Part shown: piece by piece, positions 8,924 through 18,508 of the stretch
Position numbering within the stretch: the stretch's first letter is position 1
Layout of the letters: each line of letters begins with the position of its first letter
From: Nitrosospira sp.
GTDB taxonomy: Bacteria; Pseudomonadota; Gammaproteobacteria; Burkholderiales; Nitrosomonadaceae
Length of the DNA: 64,000 nt
Assembly (NCBI GenBank): GCA_013821425.1
Contig: JACDGV010000004.1
Span: forward strand, 62,001-126,000
Direction of reading: 5' to 3'
Notes under the pieces: model-generated
Database searches by the model: none
Told to the model about the DNA's origin: nothing
The model's input: the letters and a program-made list of their open reading frames with translations, nothing else
Program-made: the position numbers and the translations under genes

Positions 8924-9654
8924 GCCTTGATTCACAGGAGCAGGCAGCCCGTCGAGTATTGGTTGCTGGAATTTATCTTGCCGACAAGGAAAATCTGGCC
9001 CCGCGGATTACGCGGGAACTTGCCGCGAGCAGCAATTGGAAAGTGGAGCAAAGATGGGCTTCGCTAGGCAAAAACAAGCCTGGGCCGAATTTGATGCCTT
9101 TCACCGTGCAAGTTACTGATACTCCTTTACCCAAGTTTTTATTGCTCAACCAAATTCTCAGGCAGGTCAATCGAAATGACTACGAATACATTATAGTGAG
9201 CGATGATGACATCCAGTTGCCAACAGGTTTCGTTGACAAGTACCTGGCCATGGTCTCACGCCACAATTTTGCGATAGCGCAGCCAGCGCGAACTCACGAT
9301 AGCTATATCGATCATAGGTTTGTCGAACAACTGGACGGCATTGACGCCCGCCAGACGCGTTTCGTAGAGATCGGGCCCCTGTTCTCGCTGCACCGCACCG
9401 CGTTCGATTATTTCCTTCCGTTCGATGAGACCAGCCCCATGGGATGGGGTAACGATTTTGTATGGCCTCTTCTGGCGGAAAAACACAACCTTAAACTGGG
9501 AATCGTCGATTCGGTACCCGTTGCTCACAATATGCGCAAACCTGTAGCGTACTATGATCATGGAGCCAGCGAGAGCGCCATGAACAAGTATCTTGCCCGT
9601 CGACCGCATTTGGCAAAGGAAGATGCGTTTTTTATTGTGGACTCTTATGCCTGA
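8920..9654 (+). CDS. DUF707-like putative glycosyltransferase
   Basis: A 244-residue protein with a DxD-bearing strand (YIIVSDDDIQLP), then AQPARTHDSYIDH, VEIGPLFS and GWGNDFVWP, in the order I associate with the DUF707 family of GT-A-like proteins. That assignment is from memory of the family and was not checked. The aspartate cluster is the likely metal/nucleotide-sugar site. No signal peptide or membrane span is visible. The gene overlaps the preceding glycosyltransferase by four bases and is followed 32 bases later by a GT2 enzyme, so it belongs to the glycan operon. Its reaction is not known. Confidence 0.6.
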   Translation: MSLDSQEQAARRVLVAGIYLADKENLAPRITRELAASSNWKVEQRWASLGKNKPGPNLMPFTVQVTDTPLPKFLLLNQILRQVNRNDYEYIIVSDDDIQLPTGFVDKYLAMVSRHNFAIAQPARTHDSYIDHRFVEQLDGIDARQTRFVEIGPLFSLHRTAFDYFLPFDETSPMGWGNDFVWPLLAEKHNLKLGIVDSVPVAHNMRKPVAYYDHGASESAMNKYLARRPHLAKEDAFFIVDSYA

Positions 9655-9686
9655 CGAACTGCTGCCGGATTCACGCAGATCCTCCC

Positions 9687-10679
9687 ATGTTTAGCGTAGT
9701 AATCTGTACTTACAATCGGGCGCACTTACTGGATACAGTCCTGGATAGCCTGTGCAAACAAACGCTGGCAGCGCAAGATTTCGAGGTTGTTGTAATAAAT
9801 GATGGCTCTGTAGATGATACCGCGCTCGTGGCTGCTTCCTATACCTCGAAGCTTCCCCTGCGCTATTTGTATCAACGGAACGCCGGACTCGCCAGCGCGA
9901 AAAATCACGGCCTGTTTGCCTCTCGGGGTGATCTGGTGCTTTTTCTGGATGATGACGATATTGCGGCGGAAACCTTGCTGGAAGAACACGCTAACACGCA
10001 CAGCGAGTTTCCAGCCGAGCACTACGCGGTGCTCGGTTATACAGCGCTCAGCCAGAACCTCAACGCAAATCCGCTCATGCATTTTGTTACCGAGGTCGGC
10101 TGTTTCCTGTTCTCCTACCCATCGCTTAAACATGGCGACGTTCTGGATTACAGCTATTTCTGGGGTGGACGTTCTTCCTGCAAGCGCTCACTGTTATTGA
10201 AATTCGGCGTGTTCAATCCCGTTTTCCGATTCGGCTGCGAGGATATTGAACTTGGCTATCGCCTCTCCAAGCAGGGCCTACGGGTCGTGTATAACAGGAA
10301 TGCAATATCCCGGATGGTCCGGAAAGTTGATTTCGATGGCTTCTGTCAACGCCTGGAACGCATAGGCACCTCGAACCTTGTTTTTAGCGAGCTTCATCCT
10401 GAGCCTGAAATACAGCAATGGACGGGAATCAAGGACTTAGAGCGCAATTGGGCACTGATTAACGGGCACTATGAGGCGATTATCAATTCAGCGCGCCATC
10501 TCGACTCGATCGCCAATCTAAAACTGGCGATTGGCCTGGACCTTGATGACGAGACCCGCGGACTCCTCTATCGGGCGTACTGGGCGGCGTTCAAGGCCTG
10601 TACCGTAAAAGGGATGATGAATAAGCAGGATTCGCCGAATGAAATGGAATATCACGCGCCGTCTGTCCAGGAAAAATAG
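9687..10679 (+). CDS. Glycosyltransferase family 2
   Basis: A 330-residue GT-A enzyme. The N-terminus FSVVICTYNRAHLLDTVLDSL and the VVINDGSVDDT turn are typical of GT2. The metal-binding acidic cluster is LDDDD, with aspartates 88-91. A region with FRFGCEDIELGYRL supplies the ED catalytic pair near residue 190. It probably acts at the cytoplasmic face of the membrane, adding one sugar to the lipid-linked glycan. It lies between a DUF707-like gene and wecB in the same orientation. The donor and acceptor are not readable from sequence. Confidence 0.88.
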   Translation: MFSVVICTYNRAHLLDTVLDSLCKQTLAAQDFEVVVINDGSVDDTALVAASYTSKLPLRYLYQRNAGLASAKNHGLFASRGDLVLFLDDDDIAAETLLEEHANTHSEFPAEHYAVLGYTALSQNLNANPLMHFVTEVGCFLFSYPSLKHGDVLDYSYFWGGRSSCKRSLLLKFGVFNPVFRFGCEDIELGYRLSKQGLRVVYNRNAISRMVRKVDFDGFCQRLERIGTSNLVFSELHPEPEIQQWTGIKDLERNWALINGHYEAIINSARHLDSIANLKLAIGLDLDDETRGLLYRAYWAAFKACTVKGMMNKQDSPNEMEYHAPSVQEK

Positions 10680-10733
10680 CCGAAGGGGTCCCGGTCTTTT
10701 TAGTACTCCGCACGAATTCTCTCAGAAGATGAA

Positions 10734-11858
10734 ATGAGTGCGCCGCCTATGCACCACAAGGTACTTTGTGTTGTTGGAACACGACCGGAGGCAATTAAAA
10801 TGGCGCCAGTCATTCTGGCGCTTAAAAAATATTCCAATATTGAATGCCGGGTTCTTGCTACTGCCCAGCACCGGCATCTTCTTGATCAGGTATTGCGCAT
10901 TTTTGCCATAAAACCCGACATCGACCTCGATATCATGCGTTCCAATCAGCCCCTTACAGCCCTCACCGCGCGTCTTTTGCTCAGTCTCGACGGTGTGCTT
11001 GAAGCCGAGAAACCTGACGCTGTCCTTGCGCAGGGGGATACCACAACCGTCATGACCACCGCTCTTGCCTGTTTCTATCAAAAGCTCCCCTTCGGGCACA
11101 TAGAAGCAGGCTTGCGGACCGGCGATATGGCGAATCCATTCCCGGAAGAAATGAACCGAGTGGTAACGGGACGTCTGACAAAGTGGCACTTTGCCCCCAC
11201 AGAAACTGCCAGGCAGAATCTGCTGAAAGAGGGCGCTGCGGATAGCGATATATTCGTGACTGGCAACACGGTTATCGATGCGCTGCTAAGTGCGGCTGAA
11301 CGTGAAACTCCACTTCCCCTCGACCTTGATCCGGGAAAGCGCCTGATCCTGGTAACAGCACATCGCAGGGAAAATTTTGGCGGTCCCTTTCGCAATATCT
11401 GTCGGGCGATACATACATTGGCCACGCGGAACCCGGATATAGAGGTCCTCTATCCGGTACACCCCAACCCAAACGTGAAAGCAGTAGCTCACGCAATGTT
11501 GGGAAACTGCCTTAACGTTCATCTTTGTGCGCCGCTGGATTATGCTTCGTTCGTGACCGCCATGAAATTCGCATACATCATTATCAGTGATTCTGGAGGT
11601 GTGCAGGAAGAAGCGCCGGCGCTAGGCAAGCCGGTTTTGGTCTTGCGGGATGAAACGGAGCGGCCGGAAGCGGTCGAAGAAGGGGTGGTTAAACTGGTAG
11701 GACCGAACTACGACCGGATCGTTGGGGAAACGCAACGTTTGCTGGACGACAAAACAGCGTATAAAAAAATGGCTCGTGGGGTTTCCCCATATGGTGACGG
11801 TAAGGCAGCCGGGCGGATTGCCCTCGTGCTGGAAAATTATTTCGTTGCATGCGCCTGA
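10734..11858 (+). CDS. wecB: UDP-N-acetylglucosamine 2-epimerase (non-hydrolysing)
   Basis: Interconverts UDP-GlcNAc and UDP-ManNAc in the cytoplasm, supplying ManNAc or ManNAcA precursors for glycans. It is 374 residues, close to E. coli WecB. Diagnostic segments are VVGTRPEAIKMAPVI at the N-terminus, HIEAGLRTGDMANPFPEE in the middle and SDSGGVQEEAPALGKPVL with RDETERPEAVE near the end. A second ATG at 10749 (MHHKVL) is an equally plausible start. Its 3' end overlaps the following glycosyltransferase by 10 bases. This suggests the polymer contains a ManNAc-type residue (inference). Confidence 0.95.
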   Translation: MSAPPMHHKVLCVVGTRPEAIKMAPVILALKKYSNIECRVLATAQHRHLLDQVLRIFAIKPDIDLDIMRSNQPLTALTARLLLSLDGVLEAEKPDAVLAQGDTTTVMTTALACFYQKLPFGHIEAGLRTGDMANPFPEEMNRVVTGRLTKWHFAPTETARQNLLKEGAADSDIFVTGNTVIDALLSAAERETPLPLDLDPGKRLILVTAHRRENFGGPFRNICRAIHTLATRNPDIEVLYPVHPNPNVKAVAHAMLGNCLNVHLCAPLDYASFVTAMKFAYIIISDSGGVQEEAPALGKPVLVLRDETERPEAVEEGVVKLVGPNYDRIVGETQRLLDDKTAYKKMARGVSPYGDGKAAGRIALVLENYFVACA

Positions 11859-12973
11859 TCTACCTGTCGCCCGTTCCCTGGTGCAGTTTTTCACAGCGGC
11901 CACATGAACTTGTCAAATATTTCCATTCACTGACTTCCGGCAAGGTTCTTTGGATTGATCCATACCCAGGACGATTCCCGACGTTTTCGGATGTGGTTCG
12001 TCAGCGTCCAAAATCGGGGAGTGCGGATTGCGATGTGCCAGGGTGGCTAACGGTCGCGAAACCCAGGGCGCTGCCGATAGAGCCCCTGCCATTTTCCCAC
12101 GCGATTAATCGCTTGTTTTGGCACGATGTTGAATCCGCTGTTGATCGTTTTGCAGGCAATCCCGCCATCCTGGGTATCGGGAAGCCAACAACGCTGGCAT
12201 TGCACCTGCTCGGAAAGCAGTGCTTCAGTTCGACGTTTTACGATGCAATGGATAATTATCCCGCCTTCTACCGCGGCTGGTCACGTCTTGCAATGGCCGC
12301 GCGGGAACGCAGGATTATAACCGGGGTATCAACGGTACTGGCGTCATCCACCGCACTACAAGGTCGGTTGAAGCATGTGGCAACGGATGTTCGCCTTGTT
12401 CTCAACGCTTGTGCGGCAGATCGGCTGCCTGTGCCAGCTGCGAAACGACAGCAGGGGGACGGCAAAGTCCCGGTGATTGGCTATGTCGGCACCATTGGGC
12501 ATTGGTTCGACTGGGAGCTCGTTATTGCGCTGGCACAATCCCATCCAGCAATAAGATTTCGCCTCATCGGCCCCGTGTATGTGCGGATTCCAGCCCTGCC
12601 TGACAATATTGTTGTAGAGTCTCCGCTTCCGCATAGCGGAGCCCTTCGCGCCATGATGGAGTTTGATGCCGGTCTGATTCCGTTCAAACGGACCGCTCTC
12701 ACGTCTTCGGTGGACCCCATCAAGTACTACGAGTACCGGGGTCTGGGATTGCCGGTGATAAGTTCAGTGTTTGGAGAAATGGCATTCAGGAATGAATGCG
12801 ACGGTGTATACCTTATCGACCTGAATTCAGACATGGGCCTCCTGGTCACACAAGCGCTGGCTTACTGCACCACCCCGGACAGCAGCGCCCGATTCCGGCG
12901 AGATAATTCGTGGGAGAGCCGGTTCAATCAAGCTGGCATATTTCGGGCCGTAGCAGCGCAGTCTCCGGCATAG
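11849..12973 (+). CDS. Glycosyltransferase, GT-B fold (TuaH-like)
   Basis: A 374-residue protein. The N-terminal acceptor domain starts RLIYLSPVPWCSFSQRPHEL, a form common in glycosyltransferases that begin by reading a lipid-linked acceptor. The C-terminal domain has IGYVGTIGHWFDWELV, FRLIGPV and GLIPFKRTALTSSVDPIK, then EYRGLGLPVISS, matching GT4/TuaH-type donor sites. It overlaps wecB by 10 bases, so the two are translated together. The transferred sugar is unknown; a role in adding the WecB product is possible but unproven. Confidence 0.8.
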   Translation: MRLIYLSPVPWCSFSQRPHELVKYFHSLTSGKVLWIDPYPGRFPTFSDVVRQRPKSGSADCDVPGWLTVAKPRALPIEPLPFSHAINRLFWHDVESAVDRFAGNPAILGIGKPTTLALHLLGKQCFSSTFYDAMDNYPAFYRGWSRLAMAARERRIITGVSTVLASSTALQGRLKHVATDVRLVLNACAADRLPVPAAKRQQGDGKVPVIGYVGTIGHWFDWELVIALAQSHPAIRFRLIGPVYVRIPALPDNIVVESPLPHSGALRAMMEFDAGLIPFKRTALTSSVDPIKYYEYRGLGLPVISSVFGEMAFRNECDGVYLIDLNSDMGLLVTQALAYCTTPDSSARFRRDNSWESRFNQAGIFRAVAAQSPA

Positions 12974-13031
12974 CGCGGCTTTCCGGTGTAAATTGCGTAT
13001 TACCTTGTTGGCAATCAGAAGAACTGTCACG

Positions 13032-13949
13032 ATGAATGATGGGAATCCCGCAGGCATTACGCCGGTCTCGGTTGTAATCGTCAACTATAACGCCGGCCCA
13101 TTGCTTGCTGAATGTATTCAATCGGCATTGCCCCAGGCGGCTGAGATAAGGGTGGTGGATAATGCATCCACCGATCTCAGCCTTGAGCTTTGCGCCCAGC
13201 GCTTTACCGGGGAGCCGAAACTCGAAATCATCCGCAACCCCGTCAACGCCGGTTTTGCCGCTGCCTGCAATATCGGCGCCAGAGCCGCTACGAGCCGTTA
13301 TCTGCTGTTCCTGAATCCTGACTGCGTACTGGGTACCGGTTCGTTAGAGCGCATGGTTCAGGTATTGGACACCGACCCCTGGGCGGGGATGGCAGGCGGG
13401 TTATTGATCAACGACGACGGAACCGAGCAGGCGGGAGGGCGCCGCGCAATCCCAGACCCCTGGCGTTCCTTTGTTCGCGCCTTTGGGTTATACCGCCTTG
13501 AGCGCTACTGGCCGCAGCTATTTTACGATTTCCACCTGCATAAGCAGCCTTTGCCGCCGGCTCCGGTTGAGGTGGAGGCGATTTCCGGCGCTCTCATGCT
13601 GGTGCGGCGAGAGGCAATTGAAGATGCCGGCCTTTGGGATGAAAACTATTTTCTTCACTGCGAAGATATGGACTGGTGTATGCGCTTCCGGCAAAAAGGC
13701 TGGAAAATTCTTTTTGTCCCCGATGCTCCGGTTGTGCATCATAAGGGCACATGCAGCCGGTCCCGGCCCATTTTCGTGGAATGGCACAAACACAGGGGAA
13801 TGATGCGGTTCTACCGCAAATTCTTCCGCCAGCAATATCCGGGCGCACTAATGTGGCTCGTGGTCCTGGGGATATGGCTGCGTTTCGGAGTGGTCGCTTC
13901 GCTTCATGCTGCCCGCCGCGCCGGGAGGCTCGGGCGAGAATGGCGATGA
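13032..13949 (+). CDS. Glycosyltransferase family 2 (rhamnosyltransferase-like)
   Basis: A GT2 enzyme of 305 residues from ATG 13032; the frame is open from 12993, but the conserved domain begins only at TPVSVVIVNYNAGPLL. It carries RVVDNASTD, the NVNAGFAAACNIG-like turn (here NPVNAGFAAACNIGA), the DxD-equivalent FLNPDC, and YFLHCEDMDWCMRFRQKGW with the catalytic ED. This pattern is that of WbbL-type rhamnosyl/galactofuranosyl transferases. The C-terminus carries a hydrophobic stretch (ALMWLVVLGIWLRFG), perhaps a membrane anchor. It follows the GT-B gene with a short gap in the same orientation. Confidence 0.88.
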   Translation: MNDGNPAGITPVSVVIVNYNAGPLLAECIQSALPQAAEIRVVDNASTDLSLELCAQRFTGEPKLEIIRNPVNAGFAAACNIGARAATSRYLLFLNPDCVLGTGSLERMVQVLDTDPWAGMAGGLLINDDGTEQAGGRRAIPDPWRSFVRAFGLYRLERYWPQLFYDFHLHKQPLPPAPVEVEAISGALMLVRREAIEDAGLWDENYFLHCEDMDWCMRFRQKGWKILFVPDAPVVHHKGTCSRSRPIFVEWHKHRGMMRFYRKFFRQQYPGALMWLVVLGIWLRFGVVASLHAARRAGRLGREWR

Positions 13950-13987
13950 CGCCTACCTTCGGCACAGAATCGTAGAGGTGTTTCGAC

Positions 13988-14902
13988 TTGAACCCCATGT
14001 GCGAAGAGTCAATGCCTGAGCTTTCTCCGTTTAAAATTATCGTCACGGGCGGGACCAGCATCATAGGGCGGTTTCTGCTGCCCCGGCTTCTAGATGCCGG
14101 TTATGAGGTACATGCCGTCAGCCGCTGCCCCAGCGCCAATCCTGGCGCAAGTGAAACAAGATTATTCTGGCACAAATGCGATATTGGCCAGCCGGAGCAA
14201 CTACCCCGGATTAATGCGCAGGCGCTTATTCATCTCGCGCCCCTTTGGCTTCTTCCCCCGTTGTTGCCTGTTTTGAACTCGCTGCAGATTAAGCGGATGA
14301 TTGGCTTTGGCTCAACCAGCCTGTTCAGCAAGGCCGACTCACCTGACGAGGATGAGCGGCGCCTGGCGGCCCGCTTCGCAGAGGCCGAAGAGGCTATCCG
14401 CTGCCTTTGCGCCGCTCTGGAAACGAACTGGACGATATTTCGTCCCACGCTGGTTTATGATTGCAGCCGCGACAAGAATGTCAACCGCATCGCCGGTTTT
14501 ATCCGGCGTTTTGGTTTTGTTCCTTTGCTGGGAAAGGCAGCGGGGTTACGTCAGCCGGTTCATGCCGATGACCTCGCCGAGGCGTGCGGTTGCGCACTGT
14601 GGCGCGCGGCAACGTTCAACAGGGCATACAACCTGAGCGGTGGCGAGACGTTAAGTTACCGTCGGATGGTTGAGAAAATTTTTATGGCCCTCGGCAAACC
14701 CGTACGTTTTTTTATCATTCCTGCCTGGCTCTTTCGTGGAGTGATACACGTGGTGATACTGCTCCCCGGAAAACGGAGCATAACGCCGGAAATGGCATCG
14801 CGCATGAATGTTGACCTATGTTTTGACCACGCGGACGCGGCACGCGATTTCGGTTTTTTACCGAGACCGTTTTCGCCCCACTGGAACGATCTGCAAAAAT
14901 AA
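13988..14902 (+). CDS. NAD(P)-dependent epimerase/dehydratase-like protein
   Basis: A 304-residue extended short-chain-dehydrogenase-like protein. The dinucleotide-binding loop TGGTSIIG is at 20-27, and RPTLVYD and QPVHADDLAEA are typical of sugar-nucleotide epimerases. The usual catalytic YxxxK is not evident; the serine/threonine region reads IGFGSTSLFSKADS. It may therefore be a divergent or reductase-type member. It closes the glycan gene set and is followed 26 bases later by the unrelated arfB frame. A role in nucleotide-sugar conversion is inferred from location. Confidence 0.72.
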   Translation: MNPMCEESMPELSPFKIIVTGGTSIIGRFLLPRLLDAGYEVHAVSRCPSANPGASETRLFWHKCDIGQPEQLPRINAQALIHLAPLWLLPPLLPVLNSLQIKRMIGFGSTSLFSKADSPDEDERRLAARFAEAEEAIRCLCAALETNWTIFRPTLVYDCSRDKNVNRIAGFIRRFGFVPLLGKAAGLRQPVHADDLAEACGCALWRAATFNRAYNLSGGETLSYRRMVEKIFMALGKPVRFFIIPAWLFRGVIHVVILLPGKRSITPEMASRMNVDLCFDHADAARDFGFLPRPFSPHWNDLQK

Positions 14903-14997
14903 GCCGAGCATGAAGGGCACCTACTGACATGTCGTTGACCCCGGCAGATCGCAGGATAATCGGTCAAGGGCGGGAACATTACGGACCCATGGTAACC

Positions 14998-15420
14998 ATG
15001 GAAAACCCTAGCAAAATAACCGTTGCCGAAAGCGAAATCGAGATAAAGGCGATTCGGGCGCAGGGTTCTGGCGGACAAAATGTAAACAAGGTCTCCAGCG
15101 CGATTCACTTGCGCTTTGACATTGCGGCCTCCTCGCTACCCGATATCCACAAGGAGCGCTTATTGAAGCTGAACGATCAGCGGATCACCAGGGACGGCGT
15201 CGTCGTCATCAAAGCGCAACAGTACCGCACCCAGGAGAAAAACCGTGAGGACGCTTTAAGACGGCTACATGAACTCATTGACCGCGCAGGCAAGTTGTCC
15301 CGGACACGCATACCCACCCGGCCGACGCGGGTTTCCCAGAAAAAGCGGTTGGAGAACAAAACTCAACGGGGCCAGCTCAAGATCATGAGAAAAAAATCAG
15401 TCACTCCAGATGTGCCGTAA
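14998..15420 (+). CDS. arfB: Alternative ribosome-rescue factor / peptidyl-tRNA hydrolase ArfB (YaeJ)
   Basis: Releases peptides from ribosomes stalled on messages lacking a stop codon. The GGQ catalytic motif is at 25-27 in AQGSGGQNVNKVSSA. The C-terminal tail is long and basic (RVSQKKRLENKTQRGQLKIMRKK), the part that enters the empty mRNA channel. The frame is open from 14929, but starting at the ATG at 14998 gives 140 residues, the usual family length, and aligns the N-terminus. It is much too short for RF1/RF2, which have codon-recognition domains. Confidence 0.93.
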   Translation: MENPSKITVAESEIEIKAIRAQGSGGQNVNKVSSAIHLRFDIAASSLPDIHKERLLKLNDQRITRDGVVVIKAQQYRTQEKNREDALRRLHELIDRAGKLSRTRIPTRPTRVSQKKRLENKTQRGQLKIMRKKSVTPDVP

Positions 15421-15442
15421 CGGACGCGGTATCCCGCGGAAA

Positions 15443-16999
15443 TCAGGCGAGCTGACACCCGCCTTTTCGCGGCCCCAACGACCCGGTAGACCCGGCAGGC
15501 GTAGCATCAGCAGCCCGCCTGTCTATCAGGTATCCACTCGGGCCTACTAGCAATTTCTGCCCGTTGGTTTCGGCAGCTGGTGCGCTTCTCGCGTCCTGGA
15601 AAACCACGGAAAAAGCCGTCCCCTTGTTTTGTTCGCTGGATACTTTAATGTGCAGTTTATTATTTTCCGCCACGGCCTTCACGATTGACAGCCCTATTCC
15701 GCTCGATGTCCTGTTGTGCAGCGCCGCTCTGGGTGTGTAAAAATACTCATCGAAGATGTACGGCAAGTCCTTATCGCCGATCCCGATTCCATGGTCGGCC
15801 ACCGTTACCACACCGGATGAGGTTTGCTTGTCAACGGCGGAAATAATCTCCACCGAGGCGCCGTTGTAGGAATAGGCGATGGCGTTTGAAATGAGATTCT
15901 CGAAGAGCACTTCAAGCTGATTGGGTATGCACTCCACGACGAAATCCTCTGTCGACACGGTAATATCGATGTGCCGAGAGTTGGCAATGGGCTTTAGTTT
16001 ATCGACGCACTTGCGAATAGCAGCGTCGATACTGACATACTCCAGATTATCGGCGTCCCGCGCTGCGGCTTTCAGCCTTTCGAGTTTGAGCACGTCCAGT
16101 ATCAGGCTCGCCATGCCGGAGGCGCGGTTATCGATCTTGCCAAGGATATCTTTTATTTCCGGTGAAGCTTCTCCGCAATAATCACCCTTTATCAGGTTTA
16201 TTTTACTGCGAATCGCGTCCAGCGGCGCCTTGAGCTGATGTGTCATCAGCACGGCATAACGGTCTTTCTCCACTTGCGCCTGACTAATCTGCTCGTAAGC
16301 ATCCCGCAGGTGCTGCTCATTAGTACGCACCACAATTGCAAGCCGCGAAACTACATACCAGACAATGACGAAGAGCACATTGAGCGTAAGAATCCATAAG
16401 AGGATATCGACCTTCAGCGGGCTTGCGGAGGATGTGCCGGAATCTACCAGCACATACTTGGGAGCGAGGAAAAGAAGGGGATTCTCAAACAGTACAACAA
16501 CCCCATACATGCCGCACACCAGAACCGTGACAATCAGGCTTTCAATAGTCGTGAAAAAGATGCAGGACAAGACTATATGCAGCACATAGAAAAACGGTGC
16601 GGGGGTACCAATGCTGCCGACATAATGTATGACTATCGAAAGACACAGGAGATCGATGATTATTTGTGCCCAGATATTAATCGAGGGAGAGTTATATTTT
16701 GTTCGCGGACGGGAATCGAGGGCATAAATGTAGATGATATTCGACAAACACAGTATCACCGTTACCGTGACTGGCCATCCCTGCTGGTGAGTGATGCCCA
16801 TTTGGGTGAGTGCATCGGGGGAAATAAGCGCGAATATTTGAAAAACGAGGAGAATGGCGATTACGGCCCATCGAAAAATAATAAACCATCGCGCGTTGCC
16901 AATTAGTACTTCGTCACACAGTTTTGAGCGCGACACCCGAATACCCGGCAATCCAGACCCTTTTCTGGATGCATCCCAGGAAAACTCGGCAACCGCCAT
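15443..16999 (-). CDS. Membrane sensor histidine kinase
   Basis: A 518-residue kinase. The first ~225 residues hold about six hydrophobic helices (for example FIIFRWAVIAILLVFQIFAL and ILTLNVLFVIVWYVV), so sensing is probably within the membrane. A short coiled coil leads to the H-box MTHQLKAPLDAI with the phospho-accepting histidine at 253. The N-box (ENLISNAIAYS), G1 (DHGIGIG), F (DEYF) and G2 (GIGLSIVKA) motifs follow in order. A response-regulator gene lies 26 bases upstream on the same strand, so the pair is one two-component system. The signal is unknown. Confidence 0.93.
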   Translation of the reverse strand: MAVAEFSWDASRKGSGLPGIRVSRSKLCDEVLIGNARWFIIFRWAVIAILLVFQIFALISPDALTQMGITHQQGWPVTVTVILCLSNIIYIYALDSRPRTKYNSPSINIWAQIIIDLLCLSIVIHYVGSIGTPAPFFYVLHIVLSCIFFTTIESLIVTVLVCGMYGVVVLFENPLLFLAPKYVLVDSGTSSASPLKVDILLWILTLNVLFVIVWYVVSRLAIVVRTNEQHLRDAYEQISQAQVEKDRYAVLMTHQLKAPLDAIRSKINLIKGDYCGEASPEIKDILGKIDNRASGMASLILDVLKLERLKAAARDADNLEYVSIDAAIRKCVDKLKPIANSRHIDITVSTEDFVVECIPNQLEVLFENLISNAIAYSYNGASVEIISAVDKQTSSGVVTVADHGIGIGDKDLPYIFDEYFYTPRAALHNRTSSGIGLSIVKAVAENNKLHIKVSSEQNKGTAFSVVFQDARSAPAAETNGQKLLVGPSGYLIDRRAADATPAGSTGSLGPRKGGCQLA

Positions 17000-17025
17000 G
17001 GTTAACTCTCCAGCAAGAATAGGCG

Positions 17026-17490
17026 CTAAATTTCAGGTTTATCCAGGCGACTGCGAACAATCGACAAAAAACTGATTGGTTCAACGGGCTTCTCCACGAT
17101 CAGTATCCATTCGTCGGATACATTTGTGAAATAGGGGCGGATCTCTTCGCCCAGAGAAGTCATGAATATCATGTGAAGTTCGGGAAAGCGTTTCCGGATT
17201 TCGACATAAGCCTCCAGGCCTGCTTCCATCGATTCCACCATTACGTCGAGAATTGCAAGATCAGGAAGAATAACGGGGCCTTGGAGCGACACAACGAAAT
17301 CGTTCATCGTCTGAAAGCTATCCACCTCGTAGCCGTTGGCGGAGAGAATACGCCTGACGGTATCGCGAATATCGGGATCATCATCAACATGCGCTATCCG
17401 CTGTGCCGCATCTCTTTGCTTAGCTGCTCTGGATTCCGGCAACAGGCCGGATAGCTTATCTGTGTCGGAATATTGGAAGGACGCATGCAT
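17026..17490 (-). CDS. Single-domain response regulator
   Basis: A 154-residue protein with one receiver domain (about 30-150) and no output domain. The acidic pocket is D36-D38, the phosphorylated residue is D82 in LAILDVM, the switch threonine/serine is at 111-112 (MTS), and the conserved lysine is K134 (EKP). The ~28-residue N-terminal extension is unrecognised. It is transcribed with the histidine kinase 26 bases downstream, which very probably phosphorylates it. Without a DNA-binding domain it must act through protein contacts or a further phosphotransfer step. Confidence 0.9.
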   Translation of the reverse strand: MHASFQYSDTDKLSGLLPESRAAKQRDAAQRIAHVDDDPDIRDTVRRILSANGYEVDSFQTMNDFVVSLQGPVILPDLAILDVMVESMEAGLEAYVEIRKRFPELHMIFMTSLGEEIRPYFTNVSDEWILIVEKPVEPISFLSIVRSRLDKPEI

Positions 17491-17710
17491 TTATTTTCTC
17501 CTGTTCTCTTGAAGGGAATGCCCCTTTTTAAAACAGGGTAATACAGTGCCTGTGAAGGAAGTGTCAGGCGGGCGTCAAGATTTTGTGACGGTCCCGGTTG
17601 TGCTAGGCGGAAAGACCAGAATGAAGGGGTTCTACTGCACAATCCCGGGGAATCTGGCTGTCTCAGGAATCCCGGTCAGCCACGCGAAGTCGGGAACAGT
17701 CACGAAAAGA

Positions 17711-18394
17711 CTAGCTTAGCACCTGCTTCAGCCACGTACCAATATCGTCCAGTTCTTCCCTGCAAACCGTGTGCCCCATCGGATACTCATGCCACTCCAC
17801 GATATAGCCTGATTCAATCAACTGCTTTTTCGAGGCCGCCGCCAGGAATATGGGTATAACCCCGTCAGCCTTACCATGGGCAAGAAAAATCGGTACAGTA
17901 ACGTTGGCTTGATGCGCTTCCGCTGCAAGCGTATCCGCTGATGGCAAATAGCACGACAAGGCCAGGAGGCCGGCGAGTCTTTCCGGAAAGCGCACACCGG
18001 TATGCAGTGCCAGGGCGCCACCTTGGGAAAAGCCCGCCAGAACGATATTCTCCGATTTAATCCCACGCTGGTTTTCTCGCGTTATGAGCGCTTCGATGGC
18101 CCGTTGCGAATCGCGCAGGCTCTCCATATTTTCCCGAATTCCCGAAGTGGAATCCCCCATATCGTAGTCATGCCAAGCGCGCATCACCAACCCTCGATTG
18201 ATGCTGACGGGCCGGAGGGGCGCATGCGGGAATAAAAAACGGACGCGCGTCTCCGGCGGCAAGGCGAGTTCTTCCACAAAGGGGACAAAATCATTTCCAT
18301 CGGCACCCAGGCCGTGGAGCCACAAGACTGTATGGGTGGGGTGGAGCCCGGTTTCGAGCTCGACGGCAGATAGAAGGCTGGTTGGGCCGGTCAT
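17711..18394 (-). CDS. Carboxylesterase / acyl-protein thioesterase-like hydrolase
   Basis: A 227-residue cytoplasmic alpha/beta hydrolase of the phospholipase/carboxylesterase family. The nucleophile elbow is GFSQGG, with the serine at residue 123. The catalytic aspartate lies in HGKADGVIP and the histidine in MGHTV near the C-terminus. The oxyanion region LHGLGADGNDFV is a family signature, and the length is typical. The physiological substrate is unknown; homologues hydrolyse short-chain esters or lysophospholipids. It stands alone, and the upstream 114-base gap separates it from a divergent gene. Confidence 0.9.
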   Translation of the reverse strand: MTGPTSLLSAVELETGLHPTHTVLWLHGLGADGNDFVPFVEELALPPETRVRFLFPHAPLRPVSINRGLVMRAWHDYDMGDSTSGIRENMESLRDSQRAIEALITRENQRGIKSENIVLAGFSQGGALALHTGVRFPERLAGLLALSCYLPSADTLAAEAHQANVTVPIFLAHGKADGVIPIFLAAASKKQLIESGYIVEWHEYPMGHTVCREELDDIGTWLKQVLS

Positions 18395-18508
18395 CGGGAG
18401 ACACCAAAATCGACGGTAGTATGGACTAGTTGACTTAACCGGATCAGAGGATTAGATTCCGCATTTAAATCTTCTCGATTAAATCATCCAGCACAGCAGG
18501 AAAAAACC

